From positions 1 to 50,082 of the forward strand of contig SKQO01000045.1 in assembly GCA_007118975.1 (NCBI GenBank): DNA of 50,082 nucleotides, given 5' to 3'. The first letter of the stretch is position 1. Each line of letters begins with the position of its first letter. The notes under the pieces were generated by a model that worked only from the letters and a program-made list of their open reading frames with translations, was not told the origin of the DNA and did no database searches. Shown here piece after piece: positions 37,037-45,911 of this stretch. The position numbers and the translations under genes are program-made. Source of the DNA: Halobacteriales archaeon. Its GTDB lineage: Archaea; Halobacteriota; Halobacteria; Halobacteriales; SKNY01.

Positions 37037-37858
37037 CGGGTTAGTGCCGACGTCTGAACGCGCCGGATCTTGTAATAGGTGCAGCCTCGAGCGTGGCCCC
37101 ACCCACGTCTTTGGTTACGATCGCGTGCAAGAGCGATACCGCACGATTGTTGGTCGGGTCATCCAATCGCACTGGGTCGGCAACCGATCTACAACTGAAT
37201 GTTTGGATACATCTGGTCGTGTCCATCCTATTTCGTGCGATCGCGTCCTCTCTGCGGGACTACAACCTTCTGAGGGACGGACCGTGTACTGGGTCCCGGA
37301 ATCGGTCATTTTGGATCAAATCGACCAGAGATCAATCGTCGACAGATTAACCCTCAAACACCCATGCAGAGGTAACCAGCAGGCTCAGTTCCCCCACGAA
37401 CGCACACGGCCCGGTTCCGTTAGACTTCGCTCTCTCGCGGCTTGGCGACCCGAAGAATCATGACGATTTTCCGACCATTGACCGTTCACGCAAGGATTAT
37501 CAACAGAAGCCGGGCGTTGGGCGTTATAGTCCGGCAAGAGCACGAGTCCGTGCCGAAAGCCCACGAGGTCACACACAAACTATCTCATATAATCTGTTGC
37601 ACACAGCTAGATTAGTTACGAACCACTCCCTATTCAGCGTGTGTATGACCGCTTCCCATTCGTATTGAAACAGAATGAAGAGATCGTACGTAACCCACCG
37701 GTAGGACCCAAAGAAAGACCGATGGCTGCCAGGTAGCTGGTCTTACGCGACATCGCCTGTTCGGGCCGCGACGATTACTTCCCGGGTTTCGATACGGCGG
37801 GACGAGTTCGCAACGATCCGAAACTATAACCAGGCTATCGATCCCCCGCTACCTATCA
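37037..37858. other. Gene-poor interval
   Basis: About 820 nt before the DUF3604 gene. Overlapping frames on both strands, none with motifs or clear codon bias. Confidence 0.35.
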
Positions 37859-40015
37859 ATGGATACAGAAACCCTGCGGGAACGATGTGGGAACGCCAAG
37901 CTCGAAGCGCCGAACGAGGTCGTTGCGGGCACATTTGGGTCGTGGGCCATCACGTATCGTGTTGGCCGCATCGGGATGGACGATGGCAGCCGCTTGAAGG
38001 TCGCCGTCAACCAGTCGAGTGACTGGGGACCACCCCAGTTTACGGACCCGACTACGGATAACTTCTGCTCGGTTTCTACCTCCGGGGATGCTACCGTCAG
38101 CGCGTCGTGGAATAGCCGCGGGTGGAAGCGACCGTGGGGCAGCACCATCGATGTCGATGTTAGCGGCGGTGCCCTGGCTAAGGGGGAAGAGATCACCCTG
38201 ATCCTCGGCGATCGGAGCGAGGGGAGTCTGGGTATCCAGGCACAGACGTATCCGGAAAGCGAATACCAGTTCAGGGTATTCGTCGACCCCTTCGAAACGA
38301 CTGAATATGTCGAAATACCGGATTCGCTGGGATATTCGATCGTCCCTGGTGCGACCGAAGCACTGGTTGCTGTCGCCCCATCACAGGCCGATCTCGGTGA
38401 GCCGATCCGTGTCTCTGTGCGTGCCGAGGATCAGTGGGGCAATTCGGCCGATGACGGTTCGACAGAGGTGTGCCTCAAGGCGCATACGGCGGCCAACACC
38501 CCCGAATCCGTGACGATTTCCGAGGGGATCGCCCACGCAACCGTGACCTTTCACCGGCCGGGCACTCATCGCGTCACCGTCGTCGACGATGATACCGGAC
38601 TCGAAGCGACTACCAACGCCATCGACTGTCGGGAGGCCCATGACGGGAGGCGAACCTTTTGGGGCGATATCCACGGACAATCCGGGGAGACGATCGGGAC
38701 CGGCACCATCGAGGAGTATTTCACGTTCGCCCGCGACACCGCGTTCCTGGATTTTGCCTCGCATGCCGGCAACGACTTCCAGATCACAGACGAGTTCTGG
38801 GATCGGGTGATGGATGTGATTCGAACGGAGCACGAGCCGGGACGGTTCGTCACGTTTCCCTGTTACGAGTGGTCGGCCAATACCCCCGCCGGCGGGGATC
38901 ACAACGTCTACTTTCGGGACGATACTGCAGAACTCCATCGAAGCTCCAAGTGGCAGGTAGCGGACACTGAGGAGCGAGCGATGGGGACGTATCCAAGCAC
39001 TGAACTGTACAACCGCTATGCGGGTCGTGACGACGTGATGATTATTCCGCATCAAGGAGGTCGGCCCGCAACGCTCGAAGCGCTCGACCCGTCGTTGACA
39101 CCGTTCGTCGAGATCGTCTCGGTTTGGGGAGTGTTTGAGTGGTTCGGTCATCAAGCACTCGAGGAGGGGCACCGGGTCGGGTTCGTCGGGGGAACCGACG
39201 ATCATACGGGGCGGCCTGGGGCGAGCTCGCCAACCAATGTGACCGACTGGGCGTTTCCCATCGAGGGTGGGTTGATGGGGGTCAAGGCAGAGGAACTCAC
39301 GAGGAAGGCATTGTGGGAGGCCTTCCAGGCGCGACGGGTGTTCGCGACCACGGGTGTGCGGATCGATCTGACGGTTTCGATCGGGGAAATCGACATGGGC
39401 GGAACGGTCACTGTAGACGGCTCACCCAAAATTGAAGCAACGGTTCGAGGAACGGCGCCGATCCGGAGTATCGAACTCCTCCGGGATGGGGAAATCGTCG
39501 ATGCCCGGGAATTCGGGACCGGGAGTGATTGGATCGAATGTCGGTGGAGCGGCGCCCGTGCGAAGACCCGTCACAAGACCCAGGAGTGGACTGGGGGCCT
39601 CTCGCTGGATGCGGGCCAAATTATAACCGTCGATCCTTTCGGCTTCGATCACCCACAACAGGGGATTGCCGACAGAACGAGCACGATTGTCCGGTGGTCG
39701 GGGAGCACCGCGGGGAACGTCCAGGGTATCCGGTTCCGGTACGACGGACCGAGGGATGCCACGATGACCGTCGGGACGCCGGTCGTTCAAACGGAATGCC
39801 GGATGTCCGATCTAAGCGAGGGGCAGGTCATCGAGGCGGGTGGCGTCGGGCGGCGCCTCGAATGTCGAGAGACAGGACGATCATCGACGATCGATGCCGA
39901 AGTCACCTTCATTGATGAGGACGTTCGACCCGGCGAACATGCCTATCACGTCCGAGTCGAACAAGCTGATGCGAATATGGCCTGGAGTTCGCCGATATTC
40001 ACGACGGTTGAATAG
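37859..40015 (+). CDS. DUF3604/PHP-type metallohydrolase
   Basis: A 718-residue protein with an N-terminal beta-rich region (about residues 1-260, probably two immunoglobulin-like domains), a PHP-like catalytic domain and a beta-rich C-terminal domain. PHP/DUF3604 motifs: FWGDIHGQS (267-275), ASHAG (300-304), CYEW (335-338), GGDHNVYF (345-352), IPHQGG (396-401) and GTDDHTGRPG (445-454). These form the metal site of CehA/McbA-like hydrolases. It has no signal peptide. Substrates of known relatives are carbamates or phosphate esters; here a bulky sugar derivative is plausible from context. It is the second PHP-fold enzyme in the island. Confidence 0.85.
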   Translation: MDTETLRERCGNAKLEAPNEVVAGTFGSWAITYRVGRIGMDDGSRLKVAVNQSSDWGPPQFTDPTTDNFCSVSTSGDATVSASWNSRGWKRPWGSTIDVDVSGGALAKGEEITLILGDRSEGSLGIQAQTYPESEYQFRVFVDPFETTEYVEIPDSLGYSIVPGATEALVAVAPSQADLGEPIRVSVRAEDQWGNSADDGSTEVCLKAHTAANTPESVTISEGIAHATVTFHRPGTHRVTVVDDDTGLEATTNAIDCREAHDGRRTFWGDIHGQSGETIGTGTIEEYFTFARDTAFLDFASHAGNDFQITDEFWDRVMDVIRTEHEPGRFVTFPCYEWSANTPAGGDHNVYFRDDTAELHRSSKWQVADTEERAMGTYPSTELYNRYAGRDDVMIIPHQGGRPATLEALDPSLTPFVEIVSVWGVFEWFGHQALEEGHRVGFVGGTDDHTGRPGASSPTNVTDWAFPIEGGLMGVKAEELTRKALWEAFQARRVFATTGVRIDLTVSIGEIDMGGTVTVDGSPKIEATVRGTAPIRSIELLRDGEIVDAREFGTGSDWIECRWSGARAKTRHKTQEWTGGLSLDAGQIITVDPFGFDHPQQGIADRTSTIVRWSGSTAGNVQGIRFRYDGPRDATMTVGTPVVQTECRMSDLSEGQVIEAGGVGRRLECRETGRSSTIDAEVTFIDEDVRPGEHAYHVRVEQADANMAWSSPIFTTVE

Positions 40016-40459
40016 GTGACCTCGGAATAATATTGGCGCTAATTAACCTTCGTCGACCAGAACTCTGAGTAAATATTATCCCCCGCTACCGCGATAGCCG
40101 GGCAGCGTGGATTACGCCGGCGCGCCGTCAGCCAACTCGCCGAGTTCGTCGCGAAGCTCCACGCCCGACTCATGACTACGGAGGGAGAGAACGAGCGACT
40201 CACGGACGAGGTAAATCGCCCCTCCGGGGAAAACGGCATGCTCCAGACCCAGCGCGAGGTCCGCGGCGGAAAAATAATCAGCTGGATATGACTTTGGAGT
40301 GGTACGAGCATGCTCACACCCCGCCAAGCAATTCGAAGTAGACGATGACGAGTCTCGGTCCAGTGCCTGTGGGATCGCTATCTTTCGCCCGGATTCCAAT
40401 CGTGGAGGTGACGACGAGGAGATGCGGGGGGACGGATCGAGACGATCGAAGGCGAAACC
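40016..40459. other. Intergenic stretch with possible coiled-coil coding relic
   Basis: About 440 nt. One plus-strand stretch (roughly 40125-40290) reads as an acidic coiled coil (KLHARLMTTEGENERLTDEV) before a stop, possibly the N-terminal piece of another dead transposase. No intact gene is supported. Confidence 0.3.
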
Positions 40460-40690
40460 GGTGTTCGGCCGCTGATCAAACACCGAATTTGCCTTTCGCC
40501 CGATCACGCCCAGAACGCCCGCCTGGACAGTGACAGCTACAACCGCCCGTGGATGGTCGAGACGGTCGTTTCCTCGATCAAACGCACGCTCGGTGCTACC
40601 GTTTGCACCCGGAGTTGGTAGTTAGCGTTCCGAGACATGATTCTCAACGCCATCGTCTATAACCTCCGGCGGAGCGTCCGATATCCATGA
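40460..40690 (+). pseudogene. 3' remnant of an IS5/IS4-type DDE transposase
   Basis: The plus-strand frame starting at 40460 reads GVRPLIKHRICLSPDHAQNA, then SYNRPWMVETVVSSIKRTLG, then a stop (TAG at 40616-40621 region) and FRDMILNAIVYNLRRSVRYP before the final TGA at 40688. The order of RPLIKHR, MVET-x-x-S-x-x-KR-x-LG and a closing YN-x-x-R helix is that of the C-terminal end of IS5-type transposases in haloarchaea. Only the last quarter of the protein remains, with one internal stop. Confidence 0.75.
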
Positions 40691-40952
40691 AATCGATCCC
40701 TGTCTACCGGGCCTACAGGGCAAAATAGTTCGTAGGAGTTCTGACACGCTTCCTCCCAGCAGTCAACTCGTTGGTCTCCACGCTGCCACCGTGGCATGAA
40801 CGTCCTCTCGGATTCCTGTGAATGGGACGAACGACTCGCTTTGAAACTCCCGAACCAGCACTATCTCGAGTTCCAACGATCGATCAGCCCGGCCTTGGGG
40901 AGTAGAACAATTAGCACAATCGATAGATGTGGCACCGAACGGACCCTGCTGG
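40691..40952. other. Short intergenic region
   Basis: About 260 nt between the transposase relic and the oxidoreductase stop. No feature recognised. Confidence 0.3.
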
Positions 40953-41984
40953 CTACCCCGTTCGATACGACGGTGTGATCGCTTCGCCGGTCTCTCGGGA
41001 CTCGTAGCCCGCACGGACGATTGCAAGGGTGTTTCGCTCGCGAAGTCCCGGTGACCGCGAGTCCGCACCTGCGACCACAGTATCGATAAATGCATTCATT
41101 TGTCGCTCGTACTGATCAACATCGGCGTTGACATCAATCGCAACCGGATCAGTATCGGCAGCGAAGAGTGTCAGTCTGGTTTTGTCATGGTCGACAACGA
41201 GTGTGCCTTCGGTGCCGTGAATGCGAACGTCATTAAACTGGTCGTGATGTGGCGTTTCGACCCCGAGTTTGATTGCCGCCGTTGAGCCGTTCTCGAAAGC
41301 CAACGTCGCTCGTACACTCGCTTCCATACCTGCTGGCGCTTCGAACGTCGGGGTGCGGAACTCTCGAAGGAATACCCGCTCGACATCACCGCTGTTGGTT
41401 ACCCCAGCGAAACCCCTTAGCACGGAAACGTTATGGATTCCGTTTAGCAACCAGGGACCTCCACCGAGTTTCTGCGGATCGTTCAACCAGTCGCTACGAT
41501 CGTATCCATAGGCGCCACCGTAGTGTTGGAGCCTGTTGTACTCTAAAAACACGGGCTGACCGATCTTTCCGTCAGCGAGGCAGCTTTCGACGTTCTCCAC
41601 CCACGGCTGGTAACGCGCAGACTCCGCGACGATGAGAGTTCCGTCGGTCCTGGAGATCGCATCGAGCATCGTGTCTGCCTCCCGCAGCGTGCGAGCGATC
41701 GGTTTTTCGCACAGAATATGAATGCCGTTCCGCGCCGCAGCGACAGCCGCGGCCTCGTGTAGGTGATGCGGCAACGCGATCACGATCGCGTCAAAATCCT
41801 CTCGCCGAATCATCGCTCGGTAGTCGTCGTACGCCCGGTCAACGTCCCACTCCGCCCCACGCCGAGCCCGCGTCGATGGATCCGAGTCCGCGATCGCGAC
41901 GAGCTCCGCGCCATCCGTTGACTGGATTGCCCCGTAATGGCGTTCCCCGGCCCAGCCACATCCAGCGAGTGCGAGGCGGATCAT
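40953..41984 (-). CDS. Gfo/Idh/MocA family oxidoreductase
   Basis: A 343-residue NAD(P)-dependent oxidoreductase. The Rossmann motif ALAGCGWAGERHYGAI is at 5-20 and the family's EKP motif (CEKPIARTL) at 92-100, with the catalytic Lys at 94. The C-terminal half has the open beta-sheet typical of the family. Members reduce or oxidise sugars, inositols and sugar acids. This fits the sugar-derivative theme of the island. The ATG at 41984 starts at the first beta strand; the longer frame to 42095 is unlikely. Confidence 0.88.
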   Translation of the reverse strand: MIRLALAGCGWAGERHYGAIQSTDGAELVAIADSDPSTRARRGAEWDVDRAYDDYRAMIRREDFDAIVIALPHHLHEAAAVAAARNGIHILCEKPIARTLREADTMLDAISRTDGTLIVAESARYQPWVENVESCLADGKIGQPVFLEYNRLQHYGGAYGYDRSDWLNDPQKLGGGPWLLNGIHNVSVLRGFAGVTNSGDVERVFLREFRTPTFEAPAGMEASVRATLAFENGSTAAIKLGVETPHHDQFNDVRIHGTEGTLVVDHDKTRLTLFAADTDPVAIDVNADVDQYERQMNAFIDTVVAGADSRSPGLRERNTLAIVRAGYESRETGEAITPSYRTG

Positions 41985-42714
41985 ATAGGTATACTTGCTA
42001 GCGATACGCAAAACGATTTTGAGACACGTTAAATTCAGGTAGAACTCCTTCTGCGGTTCATTCGCCTTCGGATACACCCATGCATGCTCGAGCAAGGTTG
42101 GACTGACCCCGCCGAAAAGGTGTGGTCTGGATCGGCTCGTTTGGGTGAGCGCTGCCGGATGCCCGCCGCTCTGGGTATGTGCGCAAGATCATGGGAGGTC
42201 GCGGTACTGAGCATTGCGATCGGGGCTACCTCCCTGGCGATGATCAGCAGGATGCCATCGAGGAAACCCGTCGTGCCATCGAAACGGCTGTTCGCTCCAT
42301 CCCTATATATTCCCGCGCGCACGTGCGTTGGACGTTGCTCCCCCGGATCGCTGGGCCCACCGATCGAACGCGATCCCGCTCGCAACGGCTGCGGAAGCTC
42401 GGTATCTCACCACCATGGCTCTGCTCTCGAAAGTTACGGGGCGTTTGGTCCGGCTCATCGCCTGGGTCCTTGAACAGACTCACTGTCGAACACGTACTAG
42501 TCACACCAATGGGCGACACCTTTGGGTTGACCGATGCAACGTGATGCCCAATCGGAAAGTGCTGGTAATGTATACGCCAAACTACCGCAAGTCGGTGAGG
42601 GTATGGAAGTGTCCTGGGACTAATGGCAAGGTACACCCGCCTATTCACGCTGGGGTGCCCGGGATAGATCACGTGCAGGATCGCAACGCCAGGACGTGAG
42701 GGCAGTCGAGCGCC
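41985..42714. other. Gene-poor interval
   Basis: About 730 nt between the oxidoreductase and SnoaL-like genes, which are both on the minus strand. Overlapping frames on both strands are Arg/Ser/Pro-rich; nothing was recognised. Confidence 0.35.
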
Positions 42715-43155
42715 CTACGGTTCGGGAATTGGTGATTCGATGCCCATCTGCTTGAGCAGGTCCAGGATGTCACCGTGGAAGTACGCGTGGACGATCTGGT
42801 CGTCCTCAACATCGACATAACCGCTGTATTCGAAGGTTATTTCCCGCCCCGTTGGGTCGATCCCCCTGAATTCACCTTCGTGGGTCCCTTCTTCTTTGCG
42901 GAAGATCGCCACCCGATTGTCTTCCTGGACGAGTTCGGTGGAGACACCACGCAGGTCGGGAAACGCCTCCCAGTATTCCTGCCACAGCGCCTTCATCCCG
43001 TCGCGACCAACGACCTCATCGCCCGACCCGGAACGATACACACCCGTCGTTACATCCGCCGATATCAGCTCCTCGAATACGTCGGGATCGTGGTCATCGA
43101 TTCGTTCGAACACCTGTCGGACAACGGTTTTCTCCGCTGACTCCTGTTCTGCCAT
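42715..43155 (-). CDS. SnoaL-like polyketide cyclase/ester cyclase family protein
   Basis: A 146-residue protein with the NTF2-like alpha+beta cone fold expected of SnoaL-type proteins. Recognisable pieces are VVRQVFERIDDHDPDVFEEL at the start, GRDGMKALWQEYWEAFPDL in the middle and DQIVHAYFHGDILDLLKQMG at the end. Such proteins bind small hydrophobic or sugar-like molecules and may be cyclases, isomerases or dehydratases. ATG 43155 is chosen; the upstream frame to 43218 includes low-complexity Ser/Asp/Thr residues. Confidence 0.82.
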   Translation of the reverse strand: MAEQESAEKTVVRQVFERIDDHDPDVFEELISADVTTGVYRSGSGDEVVGRDGMKALWQEYWEAFPDLRGVSTELVQEDNRVAIFRKEEGTHEGEFRGIDPTGREITFEYSGYVDVEDDQIVHAYFHGDILDLLKQMGIESPIPEP

Positions 43156-44316
43156 GTTGTGTTCCTCCGTATCGGTATCACTTGACGTGTTATCGGATAC
43201 CGTAACGCATAACATCAACTCCGGGAGTCTTAGGCATTTTTGAGACTATCGATGAATAACCAGGCCGGTAAGTCTCTCCAATTTCATCGTTATCCGGGGG
43301 TAGCGATCCGAGCGTTCGAAACATGTGGTGGATGAGCCCAGTGAACACACGAGACCGGAGTACACCGACGTAACGTTCTTCAGGGATGCTTCACGCTGTG
43401 CGCGGTAGGTATCTTTCAACACGGCAGACCATCGAGTCAGATATGATAGTAGGATAGCGGGATGGTGGCCTCGAGGCTCAGAGCTCAAGCGACACTGAGG
43501 ATGAGGGAGAGTTCGTATTGGACGAGCTATCGAATTATTCGCTCCACCTTGTAGCCGTTCTCCGCCACGACGGGTTGCTAGACCCCACAGAATTCTACTT
43601 ACGCAGCCTAGGTGCATCCAACATCCGGACGGCCACATAATCGATCGCTTCGATCGGTGACACTCTGTTCGGCGGAATGCCTTCAAGCGTTGCCAGTTTC
43701 GAGAGATCGAGTGCTCTCGGAGAGGGCCGCCCCTCGCCCGTATCCGTGGACAATCAGATCCCGGGTTGGCCGCTGAATTATCACGATTGTGTTCCAGCAA
43801 CGTCATCAGGCGTTGCGATAAGAATCATTGATCAGACTAAATGGCCCGTCGGCGCTCCATGACGCCGCGCCCCCACCATACGTCTCGGGAGGGCTTTGCT
43901 CACAAGGTGACCCCTATTATGTGAGATAGCAATGACATGAGTCGGTGTTAGTACCAGACTCCGGAGGGAGAAATGGTCCACATTCTATCGCGAGGATGCT
44001 CGGTGCCGACGTCTGACTCGACCCGTCCCGAAATCGGCACCGCCACCTGTCTCTTTGACAGCGCACCCACCTATCCCACGTGTTGATGATAAATCAGGTA
44101 CTGCAGCCGAAACTGTCTGCCCGATGTCTCTTCTCTCCAAGAGACCGTGATTTATTCGGCAGCAATTTGCAACTTTTGGAGCGTTCATGAGGCTCGGCCA
44201 GTCCCGTGACCTGAGGAGGAAGGTATGCATTACCGTAACAAAGATTCATTATCTATCCCAGCCTACAATTACTCGAGAATCGGGGTCGGATTAACCTCAG
44301 TTCTCAGGAGACACCT
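43156..44316. other. Long gene-poor interval
   Basis: About 1.16 kb. A minus-strand frame at 43246-43806 spans 186 codons, but it is Arg/Ser/His-rich and resembles nothing known. The promoter of the DUF4242-like gene should lie at its right end. Likely decayed sequence. Confidence 0.4.
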
Positions 44317-44634
44317 ATGACAAACTACCATGTCCTGCGAGAGTTCGGCGACGGAATTACCCAAGAGCAACTCGACGAAGCGGTAGACCGCTCCAACAAG
44401 GCGACTGAATCCATGCGGGAGGACGGTCACGCCATCGCATATATCGGATCCGACGTATTTGCTGACGGGGATGGCAATATCAGGGCGACGATCTGCAGTT
44501 ACGATGCGGAATCCGAGGATGACGTCCGGGAACAGAGCACGCGAGGCGAACTCCCCCTGAGTGGAATATTCCTACGGGGAACCGCAGTCGACGCAGAGGC
44601 GCCGCGGGCCGGTGTCGGTCAGAAGGCCACGTGA
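44317..44634 (+). CDS. DUF4242-like small protein (possible metal binding)
   Basis: A 105-residue acidic protein with a ferredoxin-like alpha/beta pattern: a YHVLREFGDGITQEQLDEAV start, then AIAYIGSDVFADGDG, then ICSYDAESEDDVREQSTRGE and LPLSGIF. This resembles DUF4242 proteins, some of which have been described as nickel-binding; that activity cannot be confirmed here. A caggag Shine-Dalgarno-like site lies 8 nt before the ATG. It stands alone. Confidence 0.65.
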   Translation: MTNYHVLREFGDGITQEQLDEAVDRSNKATESMREDGHAIAYIGSDVFADGDGNIRATICSYDAESEDDVREQSTRGELPLSGIFLRGTAVDAEAPRAGVGQKAT

Positions 44635-44768
44635 GTCGAACCCCACCTCGCGTGTTCCTTCTTATTTCTAAGTTGAACAATAAAATTACGTCGCGTGATC
44701 GGATGATAATGCGCGGTTTGTTCAACTGAAAGGTTGTAGTGCGGTGATTCGGTTACGACAAGGTCGTG

Positions 44769-45057
44769 TTAACTCCTTGGCCTGGTATCACGTCGAAAGA
44801 TCCGGGAATCCGTCCGCCGCGAGTATTCGGCTCTCGCGACGAAGACAACAGCCCAGACGATTGCAGCGGCGCCCCAGAGCACGCCGGTCGAGCCGGACTG
44901 GGCGGGAAATGCGATCGAGAGGATACCGTAGTAGGCCATCGGGAGCCCCGCCAGGTAGGCAGCGAGGCGCCAGCCGGTGAACCCGAGTGCGGCGAAGATG
45001 CCGCAAGCGATCGAGGCCGGTCATGAGGATTGTCATCATCTCCCTGTCCTCGGCCAC
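44769..45057 (-). pseudogene. Small membrane protein gene with a frameshift
   Basis: Minus strand. From the ATG near 45057 the frame begins MTILMTGLDR, but the hydrophobic sequence continues in the neighbouring frame: ACGIFAALGFTGWRLAAYLA, then GLPMAYYGILSIAFPAQS and WGAAAIVWAVVFVARAEYSR, to the TAA at 44769-44771. The gene length (289 nt) is not a multiple of three, so one base has been lost or gained near 45010. The reading-frame switch inside a run of clear membrane helices argues for a recent frameshift or a sequencing error rather than chance. Three helices, function unknown. Confidence 0.5.
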
Positions 45058-45911
45058 CTAGGCTAGTGCGGAAGGCGGTACCCTTCACTGAAAATACGCC
45101 GTCGAACGACATAACAACTGCTTCCGAATGACGCACAATCGTGGAATGAATCGACCAGGAGAGACCTATACTAACATCAGTCATGGCATCAGTATGTAAT
45201 CAAACATCCAACATATGTGTAGTAAAGGACAAGATGTGCCTACGTGGAGAAGCGACCGCCCAGGACTTCGAAGTATGAAAATCGTGGTTCAACAACTTCG
45301 ATTCATTCCCTACTGAATACGGTACCTGGGATTTCCAGTCGTTCAACGGACGGATGATCCGAATGAGGTGTGCGTCCTCATTGTACGGGATAAGGACAAA
45401 GCCCATCGTGCGTTATTCGAATCCGGAGAGATTCACAAGTGGGTGGCGGACGGGACAAAGGGCGCCCTGAAACGACCATGCTCGAATTTGACGATCAGAA
45501 GGCAGCTAAGCGATCAACGGGGTAACATCCAAACAGACATGTAGGTCATTCCAATTGATAATTGCACTACCAACACCTGTGACCGCTGCGTAATATGCTT
45601 CTCGCAGTGACGAACGTGTCTCGTATCTGACCCATCCTTAAGCATTGATGAATTTGCCCGCTATGGATCCATCACGTTGTGTTTGATTGCTGATCAATGG
45701 GTACGCCTGTTATCATGATGTAACGGTCTCAGGATACGAAATATAGCCGTAGGTATGTTCCGAACAGAGAATTGCAAACCTAACAATCCTCTTTATTGTA
45801 CTGATGCATGGAACTTCTCATTGAAGACTACTACTCCCCCGCCCGGATGGTTTGAATCGATCTCGCTCAGTTCCAACGACGGAATTTTACCTGCTCGGGT
45901 CAATCCACCAC
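45058..45911. other. Gene-poor interval with possible decayed fragment
   Basis: About 850 nt. A plus-strand stretch near 45270-45500 reads like part of a small antibiotic-monooxygenase-type (ABM-like) domain (NEVCVLIVRDKDKAHRALFE), but in broken frames. The right end should hold the promoter of the large regulator. No intact gene is supported. Confidence 0.35.

Noticed and set aside
38381-39205. A 274-codon minus-strand frame in the DUF3604 gene
   Set aside because: Antisense shadow; the plus-strand product has all metal motifs.
43246-43806. 186-codon minus-strand frame
   Set aside because: Arg/Ser/His-rich composition and no motifs; probable chance frame in decayed sequence.
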